Source: Haemaphysalis longicornis
Lineage: Eukaryota; Arthropoda; Arachnida; Ixodida; Ixodidae
Length of the DNA stretch: 64,000 nucleotides
Assembly (NCBI GenBank): GCA_013339765.2
Contig: CM023449.1
Coordinates: 36,410,353 to 36,474,352, forward strand
Direction of reading: 5' to 3'
The notes beneath the pieces are model-generated. The model made no database searches, was not told the origin of the DNA, and saw only the letters and a list, made by a program, of their open reading frames with translations. Position 1 is the first letter of the stretch, and each line of letters begins with the position of its first letter. Shown here in pieces: positions 25,001 to 36,212 of the stretch. The translations under genes were made by a program, and so were the position numbers.

Positions 25001-28000
25001 CCATCGGCAGACTCGCATACTCGAATGGCAACTGGCAGGCTCCATGGTTCAACACAGTGGTAATTCCAGTGTGCCACCAATGTAACAAGTCTCTCCATAG
25101 TATCAGGAGATTCGAATATAGGTTAACAAGGGCGGTGTGACAACTGTCGCCGTGCTGAAAAATGCCGCAACAGGGCTGTATTGTGCACAGATTTTTGTTG
25201 CCACTCCCATCCCACCTAGTTGTGCCAGCTTCCAAGTTTACCCCGTATCATTTCAAATTAACTGACGTTTGCTGGTGTTTGATTGATAGATGCAAGCACC
25301 AGTAAAGTGTGTCTGTCATCTTTAGCACTAAAATCATGTTCTCAAGGGGAAACCGAGTTTAACGAGGTTGCGGACATGAAAACTGGCAGTGCTCATGGGG
25401 GTCGTAGCAGAAAAGTTGCAGCATGGCGTCGTGCTGTTTTTGCTATGTTGATGTTCGCATGGTATTTATATGGGTCATACGTTTCAAACAAGGCACTAGC
25501 TGGAAGTCGTTGCTGTACCTTCCCTTTGTTACACTTTGTAGTCGTGCTCTTTGTTTGAAAAAATTATTAGAAACTAGCTAGTGTAATTACAATTATAGAA
25601 CTAATTTTCTGTGAAGGAAATGCTGCCTTGTGCCGGCTAAAGGATATACACTGTTTTGGCTACACACATCATAAGACAAGATAGCAATGCAATACTCTAC
25701 AGAGCCCGTGCACAAGCTGCTGCCTTGCATTGGTCTGACCCACAGAATTGACAGGAACAGCTCCCCAGGACTGATCCCGAGCAAAGGTTCTGGCTCGCTC
25801 ATGCCCCTCAATGAAACCTTGTTACACAGGCTGCGGCTTAAAGTAGCATTGACCTGAAAGTATCTGCACACAATCGGACGCGAGGACAGCCCAGACTGCC
25901 TTCTGTGTAAGGCTGTACAGAGACAATTGATCATTTGCATAGTTTTTGACCAAGGTATACTAGTGGGTGAAAAGACCTTGAAGCAGCCTTACTACGCTTG
26001 AATGCTTACCCTCTGTCTGAACGAAAGATTTTTGGCACGTGGGCTGACACGAAGAAGCAAGATCGAGCTGTCAAATCGCTGCTTGTCCTGTCAGGACTCT
26101 TGGGTCTATGTGGTGAAATTTCACAAACTGCGGAACTTTTTTTATGGTCGGTAAATAAGTTATGCGAATTATGCAGTGATTAGTCTGTTTCTGCGCCCCA
26201 TACATGCTTTAAGTGTACAAAGTTCATTGGTTGATTTCACTGTCATTTCTCGTACCCTCAGCATTCAGTACCTTCCTTGCCCCAGTGGGATTTAAGTAGC
26301 AGGCCCAAGTTCAGTTTCTCAGGCTGGCCTCTTCTCCTTTCAGAAATCTTTTACTATCTCTACCTCTCTCTTGCCAGCATGCCAGGTGCTTGTAACGGTT
26401 TACTAGGATTCGCAACGGTCACCATACGATAAAAATTTCTTATGACTACTTTCATTGCTGAAGTTCACTGCACTCAGTGTACTAGGGTGTTTGGCGCACA
26501 ATAGTAATTATGACTGCAGACAGCCTACAGTTCTTAAAGCCCACATCGAAATCCTGCCACGGACTCGTTCTTGCCTTCACTTCGATAAGGCTGTCACAAA
26601 TGGGTTGATCAGCCGAACATGCTGGAAGGGATGTTTTTCTACACTCTGAATTAATGTTTGATAATTGTGCATACATTAAATACATTAAAGCATTTTTGCT
26701 GGTTCTTCCTTTTTATCTCTTGACACCCAGTGCAACCAATGGGCTGGTAAAAGCTGTGGCTTGTCATATGTGTTTCCAGTTCATAATGGTGCTTTCTGCT
26801 TGTTGCCAAAGCCAACTGCAGAAAAGTTCTTCAGCCATAATGCAGTGCTGGCGATGGTCTTTTGTGGGCTATAAAAGCAAAATGTACTGGTTGTTGGTCA
26901 AATAAAGTGAGCCAATTTTAAATGTTTCTTCCCAATGCCGGATGTGTTTTCTTGGAGGTTGTGTGTTTGCTTAGTCCTTTTGGGAACAGTTGAGCATGTA
27001 TGGCTCATGTGTTGGCCATGAGACTAATCAGCATTTGAAGGTTCATGGGGCAGGTACAACTTGTACAGCTGGTGAGCGAAGGGATATAACTATTACATTT
27101 CCGATTTTCTTGCAACATGTCACTAGCATACAACAATTAGGATTTATAATTTAGCTGCAGTTTTTTACGACAATACTGCTATTGTGCCCATTATAAAATT
27201 AATAGTAATTACGACCAGCCGCCATACGTTGCTGGCCGTAATGTGTGCGGCGTCATCAGAAAAAATCATGTCATAGTTACTCCCGCCGTTTACCCCGCAC
27301 GTGTGCACGCGTTTTGCGATGAGCGTGCGGCATCAACCTGGCTTGCCCGTGGTGCTCGGAAAAATACCAGGAAAACAGTCACGTACGTCTGCGCCACAAG
27401 GATGAGCACAAGACACCTCGCAGACGCCCAGCTCGCGAAGCCGGTTCTACCGCGTGCCGACGCATTTCACTTTAGGAGGAATGGGAAAGCCTGCGGACAA
27501 AGCAATCCGGGTCAGCCAGTCATGCATGCGGAAGATGGATATGACGATAATTTTAGAGACCTTATATGACGATGACTACTACTGCCACAGTGAGAAGCGA
27601 CGACGGAACACGTAAATAAACAAATTTCGCAATACGTGGTGGTGTGTCATTCAGTGCTTCAGGACGATCTAAAAAGAAATCGTCCAGCTCGCCTTGCGTC
27701 ACTTAGTGCAAGTTTCGCCAGTTTTAAAGACGAAGGTGTAACATCAAACGCGAAAACTGACCGTACATATACGTGGCGTCGGCGGGGCCACCGCTGTATG
27801 GACTGGTGTACTTGAACTCATTTCGCCAGAGCAGCAGCCAAATCCTCTCACTACGGCGCTAAACCGGCACCTTGGCAGAATGGAACCTTGCTGCCACGTG
27901 CTGCCAGCTGCAGGTGCACGTGGCAGCACGCATACGCGTAAACGGATGCGCACACACAGCTCTGACTGCTGGGGAACTTCAGCGTGATGAGCATCCAGTC

Positions 28001-29468
28001 TGCTTGTCAGAAAACGAAGGCTTGTATGCTTCTTTCTTTTTGGACAACAAACGTCACATGGTTGGCCGGTTCTTCATCACTTGCAGTGGTAGGCTGTTGG
28101 ACAGCTGCTGCTATGACAAGAAGCAACATGCGCACTACTTACATGACGTTTGTATACAAATTATGTGCAACAACGCTTTAATCAATTTGGTGTTGACAGG
28201 AGCTGTGGGCACAGTTTATGTGGGAGACTATATTGGCGCTACATTTGCTGCCCTTACCAGCGTGTGGTACAGCGCTGTGCTCTCGCTGTTTATTAGTTAC
28301 CAGCACAATTTTTACAACGGTGTGTGAAGTTGGTGAAATGAAGTACAGTGTATCTCCTGGGTTGGTCGGTGCTTCCTGCTTCGGCGTGATTCTTTCCAGG
28401 CCATCAGTAACAAGGGTGGCAAAGTTGTGCTTGTGCCAGAAGCCAAATTTTTTGACACTTTAATTGTGATCAGTACTTGTAGCACTGCAGTGTACCTTGT
28501 AACTTTGGAAGCTCGGAAAAGGTGGTACAACATGACCAAATATACAGAGTTGTAGGCACGACGAAAAGAGGCATATTAACACGCGTTTACTCCAAACATC
28601 TTTTTGTCACATCTAATATAATTCAGGCCTCTTTTGTCCCAGCTGTGCTGATTTCACTCCCCAAAATAAGGCACCTGCTGGTCTTTTTATGCACAGAAAG
28701 TATGGTGAGGTTTCAAAACATTTCAGGCTGCTGCGCCAAAACTATACGGACAAAAACGCTGGTGTTCAGCGGCGCGTACTACAGTGCACCAGAGTGGAAG
28801 ATCAAGTGCACTGGGCACCAGTAATCTAGACGCAAGAGAACTCTTGTCAAATGAGGGCCTTCAAAGGTATTCCTTCGGCCTATTCTTCTCCCCACAAAAG
28901 CCACAGATTCTATGATCTAAATGGGAGCGCAAGCAGCCTTCGTGCAACACTATTTAGACCTTTGCCGGCAGAGTCTTCAGCCAGTGCCCACGTTTGAGGA
29001 CACAGAACCATTCTTCCCTATTGAGCCACAGCAGATCAAACCTGATGGCGTGATATGGGGCGCGCACACACCTTCCAAAATAAAAAGAAAGAAAGAAGTG
29101 CGGTTACAAAAGCCGGCGAATTTAAACGTGCAACACAATCCTCCGAATCCTCCACTCAGAGTGGTTTTGCCCACGACATGCCGGTCGTGGTTTTGCCTTG
29201 CCCGCAGGTGCGCCGTAGATAATACAACACGTACCGAACGACAGCCTATGTACCAAGGAATAGAGTTATCAGCCTGCGCTTACGGCGCGTACAAAAAGCG
29301 CGTGCTTTTCATCGTAAACAATGAAAAGCACAGCCGACCTAAACATGAGTGCCGGCACGGCCGCTTTGCACGGCCGGCATGGTACTTCGTACTAGTTTCG
29401 GCGATCAACAACGACGACCAAATCCAAGAAATAATAACAAAAAACAGGTGACGCCACTTCCGTGGGGC
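22062..29468. other. Interior of the J interval, no gene recognised
   Basis: Two related segments beginning GATTTTTACCCAAC lie at about 24332-24379 and 24428-24474 (spacing about 97 bp). A hairpin-forming segment lies near 27211-27243 and another near 27659-27685. Possible splice signals occur near 23720 (AAAC|GTACGT) and 23908 (TTTTTTGCAG), which could belong to a non-coding transcript, but no protein-like exon was seen. Confidence 0.4.
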
Positions 29469-29530
29469 GCTCCAGCCAGCCCCGATCGGGCGAGGCTGGA
29501 GCACCCCGGGGGAAAGGATCCCCGGGGTGC
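29469..29530. repeat. Two adjoining GC-rich hairpins
   Basis: GCTCCAGCC (29469-29477) pairs with 29494-29502, and GCACCCCGGGG (29501-29511) pairs perfectly with 29520-29530 across an 8 nt loop. The hairpins overlap by two bases. No T-run follows directly, and no role is known. Confidence 0.7.
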
Positions 29531-29984
29531 AGCAGCCTTTGCCAATCATTCAAAGCTCCTTCACTGGGTCTATTTACTGAGCGCTGCGTTTGATTCTGGG
29601 CATGGAGGCTCAGTTAGCCAGCAACCCAGCGGCGGTGGGCAGCGTGTCTTAAAAATTTTCAAAATAATGTTTAAAAATACATATACAATTTAAACTTATA
29701 CAAATGTTTGTGTTAAAAGGTTTTCAATAAGCGAATAAACGTTTCAGCACTTACAGTAGCAGCTAGGTTGGCAGGTCACGTGACCGGGACACATACTGTA
29801 GTGTCACGCTTTCTACACTACGAACCGCCACCCTTCCGATGTCAGAAAGTTTGGTGCCAAATTAAACTTATTTCCACCAATTTCTTTATAAATTTCTTGA
29901 TGTTTACCGGGCTATATAAAACGCTGGCTTTCGTATGAGCTAGAGAACATATACGTGACAAAAATCGGTGGTCTGTCCCTTTAA

Positions 29985-30916
29985 AATACATGGAACAGCC
30001 ACTAGCGCCTCCCCGGGTCTTTGAAAGAAACTTTCAAAGCTTTCAGAGTGACTTCAATTATGATGACACCTTCGTGTTCTCATTGACTGCGGCCGCACGA
30101 CGGTCGCAACGATCGTACGATTGCATCTGTACGATCGTACGATAATCGTATGATTGTACGATTACAGCGTGAGGCTCGCACAATTAGCTCACGAGACGAA
30201 AACCTGGACTGTGCGACCGTCGTCCTGATCAGTCGCATGCCAATCGCATTCTCTCATTGTGTATGTCTCGCGCTTTACAAGTACGCTATGTGGTGCTCCC
30301 TACGTAGTTGGACACCGATGAACTAGTAAAGACCATTCGAGGATCATAAACGCCATCTAGATTTCATAAACATGGGAATTTTTGTTCCCCACTTACATAA
30401 CCTATGCCAGAAATACAGCCACCACCAGGAAAGAAACCCGCGGCCTTACAACTCGCACGCTGCTGCTGCATCTTTTGTTCCTATGAATTTAAGTGTCTAC
30501 GTTACCAAATGCTTGAATATTCTTGTACTACATCACAGACTCTGATCACTGAAAAATAACCGCCCTACGACTAGCAACAAAATGCGAGAGATGGCAAATG
30601 TCTCCCGTAAAAGTTGTCGTACCCTGACAGCGACCACAGCTGTATTGTTGTTGGGAATTTCCCATGAAGGTGATGGTGGCTGCAGCTGCGATGTATCTGA
30701 AAAATGAAAAGCAAGGTAACGTGCTTTAGTAGAAGCCCTCTTAACATTTTGGCACAGCCTTATTTGGCACAATTGGAACATTTGGCACAACAGTACTACG
30801 TAATTTTGGCGTAGGAACTTACGCACATTCAAGAAAACTGACAGCCTTTTTTCTGCTTGTGTGATATAGAATGTCACCTCAGTTGCATATACACAATACA
30901 ATCAGCTTATTATTAC
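29985..30916. other. Unrecognised stretch with CGATCGTACGAT repeats
   Basis: A cluster of imperfect copies of GATCGTACGAT, itself palindromic, lies at about 30104-30165. The rest shows no gene or repeat I recognise. Confidence 0.45.
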
Positions 30917-31256
30917 AGGGGCTATGCAAACAAACCGCAAGTTTGGTTCATTAAAAAGATTGTCTCGTTAGAACAACATTGACACCATTTTTACCGCAAA
31001 CTTTGTTCAAATAAGCTACATAATTAGGAAAAAAAGGGAATGGCTATTCGACCCACTAGCCCATTTCCTGCAACAGAACCTATGATGTCATAGGGGCAAG
31101 CTCCGCGATTGGCTGAGGCCGGCAAAAGCAAACGCAACGCTTGCTAAACGAGCTATTTGCGCTTAAATTTAGGGCTCATTCTTTTTATAGCAGCAAGAAT
31201 GGTGGGGTAAACAGTGGAAGTTACAAAAGTGCACGTAAACATAACCGTACCGATGC
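30917..31256 (+). mobile_element. Family A copy A2, left half
   Basis: Starts with AGGGGCTATGCAAACAAA and follows the family A sequence to GTACCGATGC, then stops abruptly at the tip of the hAT element. The family A sequence resumes at 41498 with the same CGATGC, so this and 41498-41876 are halves of one copy. The left flank TTAC is a decayed TTAA. Confidence 0.85.
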
Positions 31257-31385
31257 CATACCTGCCAGGTTTCCCGGGATGGCATAGGGAGATCTTACCG
31301 AGAAGGGCAAGGGGGGAGGGTAGTAGCAACAACAGAATGGGTAACTTTACACACATTTTCCTTATTTACTTACAACATAGCCGGA

Positions 31386-31640
31386 AATGAACTGTTTCTT
31401 CGTCCAAACTACCAAAAAGCTACACCAATTAAATGTTGGACGTGAGTGACGACGCCCTTTTCAGAAAGTCCTGGAAATACTACTGCCATGCGCAATACAA
31501 AACAGCAGGAACTGAACTGTTTTGTTGTTTCGTATAAACTATACAAGCTACACCACAGGAGACTTGCTAAGTCTTCGACGTGGCTGAAGCCGCCTTTTTA
31601 AGGAAGGCCTGGGAATACTGTCGCGCATAACAATGTTCGC
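31386..31640. repeat. Diverged tandem duplication of the hAT transposase 3' end
   Basis: Two units with an offset of about 126 bp (31386-31511 and 31512-31640) share TGAACTGTTT, AAGCTACACCA and a segment that on the minus strand encodes the protein end (YSQAFLKKAASATSKT in the inner unit, a diverged YFQDFLKRASSLTSN in the outer one). The outer unit is therefore an extra, decayed copy of the last coding exon end plus following sequence. Confidence 0.7.
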
Positions 31641-33760
31641 CCATGTGGCACTTCGCCAAAAGAACGTTGCCAAGGGTTGTGTGGATGGTCGGATGGATGG
31701 ATGGTCGGAATGGATGGATGGTCGGAAAGGATGGATGGTCAGAAATCGGGTGCGATTTTTCTTTACTACGCTGAACTGCCTTTCGCATTCAGTGTTGCTG
31801 TGTTTTGACAGGATTCCAAGCATTACTGCTGAGATAAGGTCAAACTTCAGGAGTCCGTCTGAACCTTTGATATGGGAAATGGTGTTCCACTGGACATCAG
31901 CTCGCTCCTCTTGAAGCGCATATGGAGGAACGTCAAACGCATGCAGCTTCACAAATTCCATCTCCAGAAAGTTGAGAGCTTCGTCTTTAGACTCTTGCTG
32001 CTCCACCGGCAATAAGGCTGGATACCACTTCACAAAAAAGAGGATGCTCAGAAACGGCATGGTTTCGATGGATTTCAGGTCCGCTACATGTGCGTTACTG
32101 CGTGCATCGTGAGTCAATGGAAATTTGAGGCGAATATATGCAGTCACAAGCAGTGACGATATATCTTCGAATTGCTTCAAAAAATTGTTGTAGCTCAGTT
32201 GGCAAGAGTCTATCTACAATGTGTTTAGCTTCTTGCCCGACCGCAATGTCTTCATCATCCCTCTGTGCACCGGGACTCTTGTAACAAATCTCAAGTAGGT
32301 CCTTGTGCTCCTTTAGCAGGCCTGGCCTCACGAACCTTGACAGGAGCTCTTCAAGAAGACCAAAGAGCAGCGATCTCAGCACGTGTATTTGAGCTTGTGC
32401 TTTCAGGCGGCAGTTCAATGCCTCAAAAGCAGGGATAGTGGTCTTCAAAAAAAGGCAGCATGCTTTGTTGAGATCAGAGCTCAAGAACATGAACAGCCGT
32501 TCCTCACATGTTACACATAGTAACCCTTCAGTCTTGTCTGCCACACCAGTGCTCTTAGCCTTTTTCGATGTCGCTGGTGTAGTTTCTGTGGTCTTGTTTC
32601 TCTTCTGGTAGCACAGAATGGGCTCTGACTGTGCAGTTCGCGCTGACGCCACCGTCGTCATTGGAATCTGGTAGAACGACAGAAATTGTGGACTTGTGCC
32701 TTCTTTCTTCACCCCATGAAGGAAAAAAAACTTAACAGAGGTGCCCATTGATTAAGTAGCCTTTGCAGGCATTTCCCAGCGACAGCCACCGGGCGGGCGC
32801 GTGCTTCAGGATTTTTCGGAACTCAACGTTGTGTATTTCGTGGAACTTTTTAAGGGCAGCTTTTCCTTTTGCACTCTTTTCTAATTAAAACAAATATCCA
32901 TGAGGACTTCTTCCACCTTAGCCGTGAGACAGGACGCTGCTTTTTCAGGCGCAATGTTCATCAAATGCCATGGACAACTAATTATGATAACATTTTCATT
33001 GGCCTCCGTCAGCACTGCCGCCACGCCATTTTTTCTCCCCAGTATTGCATTGCCGTTGTCAGAACCAAAAGCTTTGCAGTTAGACAACAGTATGTTCATT
33101 GAAGTGAGGGTATCTATAACCAATGCGCCAATGTCGCGCCCTATAGAATGGCCCTCCAACGTGCTCAACGCAAGCAGTTTGCTTTCGACCAAGCCCACTT
33201 CTTTAACGAAATACAAAACGACAATCGGGTACAGCTGTGCTTGGCTGTCGCTACTGCCGTCAATGGCAACTGAAAACACTCCCCTTTTCAAGGCGCTCAA
33301 CGTGCTCTCTTGTGCGTGGCGTGCCATCTCCCCGACAATTCCCGTGCTTTTTGTCCTAGAAAATCCGTAGCGCTTCGCAACGTCCGACTTCGGATACATT
33401 TTGCACGGCAACGGTCCGACGTGCTCAGGTGCACTCAGCGGGACGTTGCGCTCCAGCAAGAAATCTGTGAACAGGCATTCTGCACGTATGACGTCGCTGT
33501 CGCTGTCTTCTCTACTGAAAAATTGTTGGAGACGATGTTGCTTCTCTTTGCTCTGAAGGTTGCTGGCGTGCTTCTTCGATGCAACGTGCGTAGCGACGTC
33601 TATTAATTCTACCGCCGTGTGAGATGCTAATATCATAATTGCACACAGTGCAGAAGGCATAATGCTCCCCTTTGCGTGACGCCAAAAGGCACCCAAACTC
33701 TGATGTAAACTGTTTCGGGAATGCTTGCAGATATTTTTTACGCTCTTTGCTCAACGCCAT
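31567..33760 (-). pseudogene. hAT transposase, multiply frameshifted
   Basis: Starts at an ATG at 33760 (MALSKERKKYLQAF) and ends at a TAG at 31567, about 730 codons, a normal hAT length. Order of parts: a BED-type zinc finger near the N terminus (CTVC pair followed by THVASKKH), the start of the catalytic domain with SVAIDGSSDSQ (first acidic residue), the SDNGNAILG segment, the HAPARWLSLG block, RLLNQWAPLLSFFSF, and the C-terminal dimerisation region SKHSNTECERQFSVVKKN. It would cut and paste elements with matching tips. At least five lesions are visible: frameshifts near 33615, 32878, 32765 and 32170, and a GGAT-rich repeat insertion at 31682-31740 followed by a frame change. Its position and strand fit the 10.2 kb element around it. 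Confidence 0.88.
31682..31740. repeat. GGAT-type simple repeat in transposase relic
   Basis: Imperfect repeats of GGATGGATGGTCGG interrupt the transposase C-terminal coding sequence and code for a spurious His/Pro/Ser-rich stretch on the minus strand. They probably arose by slippage after the gene lost function. Confidence 0.85.
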
Positions 33761-33862
33761 GGCTAAGCCATGCAGAGCTACACCAGACACCGGTGACCAG
33801 ACTCGCCCGAAACCACACAAAGCTCCCGGATGAGGGTGGAGAAAGCCTAGTGCTGCCACTGC

Positions 33863-33898
33863 TGCGGTTGCATGGAGGAAATCCTCCATGTGCGGTTG
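33863..33898. mobile_element. 20 bp palindromic mini-insertion with 8 bp target duplication
   Basis: TGCGGTTG occurs on both sides (33863-33870 and 33891-33898) of a 20 bp palindrome at 33871-33890 made of CATGGAGGA, AA and TCCTCCATG. These are the outermost bases of the larger element at 39551-41345, which is also flanked by an 8 bp repeat. It looks like an extreme internal deletion derivative, or a footprint in which both tips were joined. It sits about 100 bp upstream of the transposase start. Confidence 0.65.
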
Positions 33899-34161
33899 CC
33901 TGCAGCACCAAGAGACAAACGGAAGTGGAGAAAAACCAGAAAAACTGCGATAAAAATAATCGGACCTTAGCGCCACCCAAGGCGCTGCGTATAGTCCAGA
34001 ACGGCCATGCTTGTTTGTAAATAAAAGCGGCGGCGGCGCTGCATTTCTATACTAAAGTAAACCAACAATGGGACGAACAGGCTCACCGTCTGCGCACGGC
34101 CGACTACGCTTTTTAAGCACTTCACTGATAACTATGCCAATTGGTGTCGGGTTGGATTGTA

Positions 34162-34720
34162 AGGTGGCTAGAATGAGAGGTGTGAAAACCGGCCGCCCGA
34201 AGCTGGCTCACTTGCGCGTGCCTCCCGCGTGACGTACGCAGGACAAGGCGAACCTAACGACAAGGCGATAATATGGGCAGGGGGGATGTAGTATAGGTCA
34301 GCACTAAAACGTAGCTTCCCGTGTGTTAACTGCACGTTAGAATTAAAATTACAGGAAAAATGAAACTAGAGGCTCCTCTACAATTGCGCAATCATGTTTC
34401 TTGTATACGTGTTCATAGCCTTCAAAGGCGCTTGGAAACACCCGCGCTCTTTTTTTTGCTTCCGAACGGGAGGGGAGAGGGCATGAGAACAACCTTAGCC
34501 ACCCTCGAAAAAAAAATTTGGCTACGCGTTTTTACCATCACCATGCACGCGCATGGAGACGACCGCCAGCTAGCCCGCCGACTGCTCCGGCGCGCGCCTC
34601 GTCTTACCGCGCCTGTCACCGACGCGCCCAATGCTCCCCTAGCGGCAGACCCGCGAAATGGGACACCGGTGGGCAAGGGCGCTGCTCCGCGAATTTCACA
34701 CCTTCTCATTCTAGCCACCT
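34162..34720. mobile_element. TA-flanked MITE (family I)
   Basis: Tips AGGTGGCTAGAATGAGA (left) and the inverted form AGGTGGCTAGAATGAGAAG (right) extend about 27 bp with a single base indel. TA flanks both (34160-34161 and 34721-34722), as for Tc1/mariner-type insertion. The 559 bp interior is GC-rich and has no transposase. It lies within the 10.2 kb hAT. Confidence 0.8.
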
Positions 34721-35720
34721 TATCCATGGACTGGTATACCCAACGTTTTTAGATGAGGTCACTTGGCAAAGAGCGCGGCCTTCCAAGCACCGTGGCGCGG
34801 GCCGGTGCTGCCGCCGACCAGGCGGTGGCGCTGCGGTAGCGTTGAGATTAAGGTCCCGTTGAGATCGGTCTCGGCGCGTCGTCTGCTACTCCTTGCTTGG
34901 AAAGGCGCCGGTGAACGACCACCGGACACCGTTAATGTTCTTCTTTGACATGCGAAATCCAACTTAGCTCTACTCTTACGCTTTAGTGACAAGAGCTTTA
35001 CATTTTTATCGACATTATGACGAGAAACAAGCTGTACCAAGGAAAAACAAAGGCAATGCAAACACTGCACAGTCTGCTTGTCTTCGGCTGCTTCCCGTTC
35101 CATATATTTATTTTTCCATTTATTTTTCCCTAGTACGGGATCCCTTATAGCTCAATAATGTTTAAAGCATATCCGAACACGTCTTACGCTACTGAAACTG
35201 TGGGAAAGCCTACAACAGTCAGCCATCTACTTGGAATCAAGAAAAGACACCTCGACCCTTTTATTTATGCTGACGAAGCAAATGCTGTAGGTGCGTTTTC
35301 ACAAGAACATATTTACAACCCCAACAAAACTGATCGAGTGAGCCGATTGGAAACCAAGTGTTGACGTGTGCGCTCACGTGCACGCGCTCACCATTCCGCG
35401 CTCAGCGAATTCTCGGTATTTTACTGCGGACACGAAAAATTACGATTTGTTAAACAGCTTCGCTGTTAACAAAGAAGATTGAGCCAATTATTAAACCAAT
35501 ATTTTTTGTTTGTTTGACAGGTATAACTGTGGTTTCTTAAAAGAAATAAACGTTTTTCTCGGATGAGAATGTTTGTCGTGGTGGTGGTGGGTGGAGAAAC
35601 TTTATTTCCAAAAAGGGTCCTGAAGGACACCTGACCGGTGTCAAGGAATGTTTGTCGTACTGCTATTCATTCTTGTTTGTTTGTAAATCTGTTGGACTAT
35701 CGTTAGGGTCACAGAAACTT
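34721..35720. other. Unrecognised stretch inside the hAT
   Basis: Includes GGTATACCCAACGTTTTTAG (34732-34751), which is repeated inverted at about 39531-39550 beside the CATGGAGGA-ended element and may be an uninterrupted copy of that element's target. No gene recognised. Confidence 0.4.
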
Positions 35721-35876
35721 TCATTTATCTTCTTGTAGCCCTGATATGCCGATTTTTTAAAGCGTCTAGCCTTCATTTATCTTCTTGCAGCCCTGATATG
35801 CCGATTTTTTAAAGCGTCTAGCCTTCATTTATCTTCTTGTAGACCTGATATGCCGATTTTTTAAAGCGTTTAGCCT
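35721..35876. repeat. Three 52 bp tandem repeats
   Basis: Three consecutive 52 bp units starting TCATTTATCTTCTTG, with only a few differences. This is a recent local amplification inside the hAT. No coding sense. Confidence 0.95.
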
Positions 35877-35996
35877 GGTAGTTTTTCCATTGAGCCATCG
35901 CTTATGCTATCTTCTGCGTTGATTTTTCCTGCTCGTTTCTTTTGCAATCTACAGATATGCAACACTTCTCAGTTTTGACTAGTCAGATTGATTTAT

Positions 35997-36212
35997 AAGA
36001 GGTTTAACGAGCCGCTTCACAGGCGATGAGGCGCAGCCGTAGTGGAGGACTCCGGATTAATTTTGACCACGTAGGAGATCTTTAACATGCACTGAAATCT
36101 CGAACACACGGGTGTTTTCGCTTTCCGCCTCTATCAGAATAGCGGCCCCCGTGGCCGGGAATCGAATCCGAGTCCTTTCGTCCAGCAGCACGGCGCCTTA
36201 GCCACCGCGCCG
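35997..36212 (-). repeat. Ruka-like tRNA-derived SINE, full length, minus strand
   Basis: On the minus strand it begins with a tRNA-like head (GCGGTGGCTAAGGCGCC as A-box region, GGATTCGATTCCCGGCC as B box), then the body with GGCGGAAAGCGAAAA, a TTAAAGATC segment and GGTCAAAATTAATCC, and ends CGTTAAACC. Such elements are transcribed by RNA polymerase III and moved by LINE machinery. Clear target duplications were not found. Confidence 0.82.

Larger units (their letters stand above)
21555..29980. mobile_element. Family J inverted ends with TTAA flanks, 8.4 kb apart (candidate single element)
   Basis: The left tip at 21555 reads AGGGACAGACAACCGATT and continues with the same sense; the right tip ending at 29980, inverted, reads AGGGACAGACCACCGATT. 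22 of the first 23 bases agree. TTAA abuts both tips (21551-21554 and 29981-29984). The arrangement is that of one element of 8426 bp, but no transposase was recognised inside, so it could equally be two separate broken copies in opposite orientation. The tips have the same AGGGR form as families A, B and C. The interior holds a foldback repeat (21956-22047), direct repeats near 24332-24474 and otherwise unrecognised sequence, with an AATAAA signal near 26901. Confidence 0.45.

Noticed and set aside
30104..30165. Regulatory operator made of CGATCGTACGAT repeats
   Set aside because: Imperfect low-complexity repeats of a self-complementary motif, with no gene nearby.
31548..32180. Separate genes for each open piece of the hAT transposase
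   Set aside because: The pieces line up as one transposase in order on one strand, broken by frameshifts.
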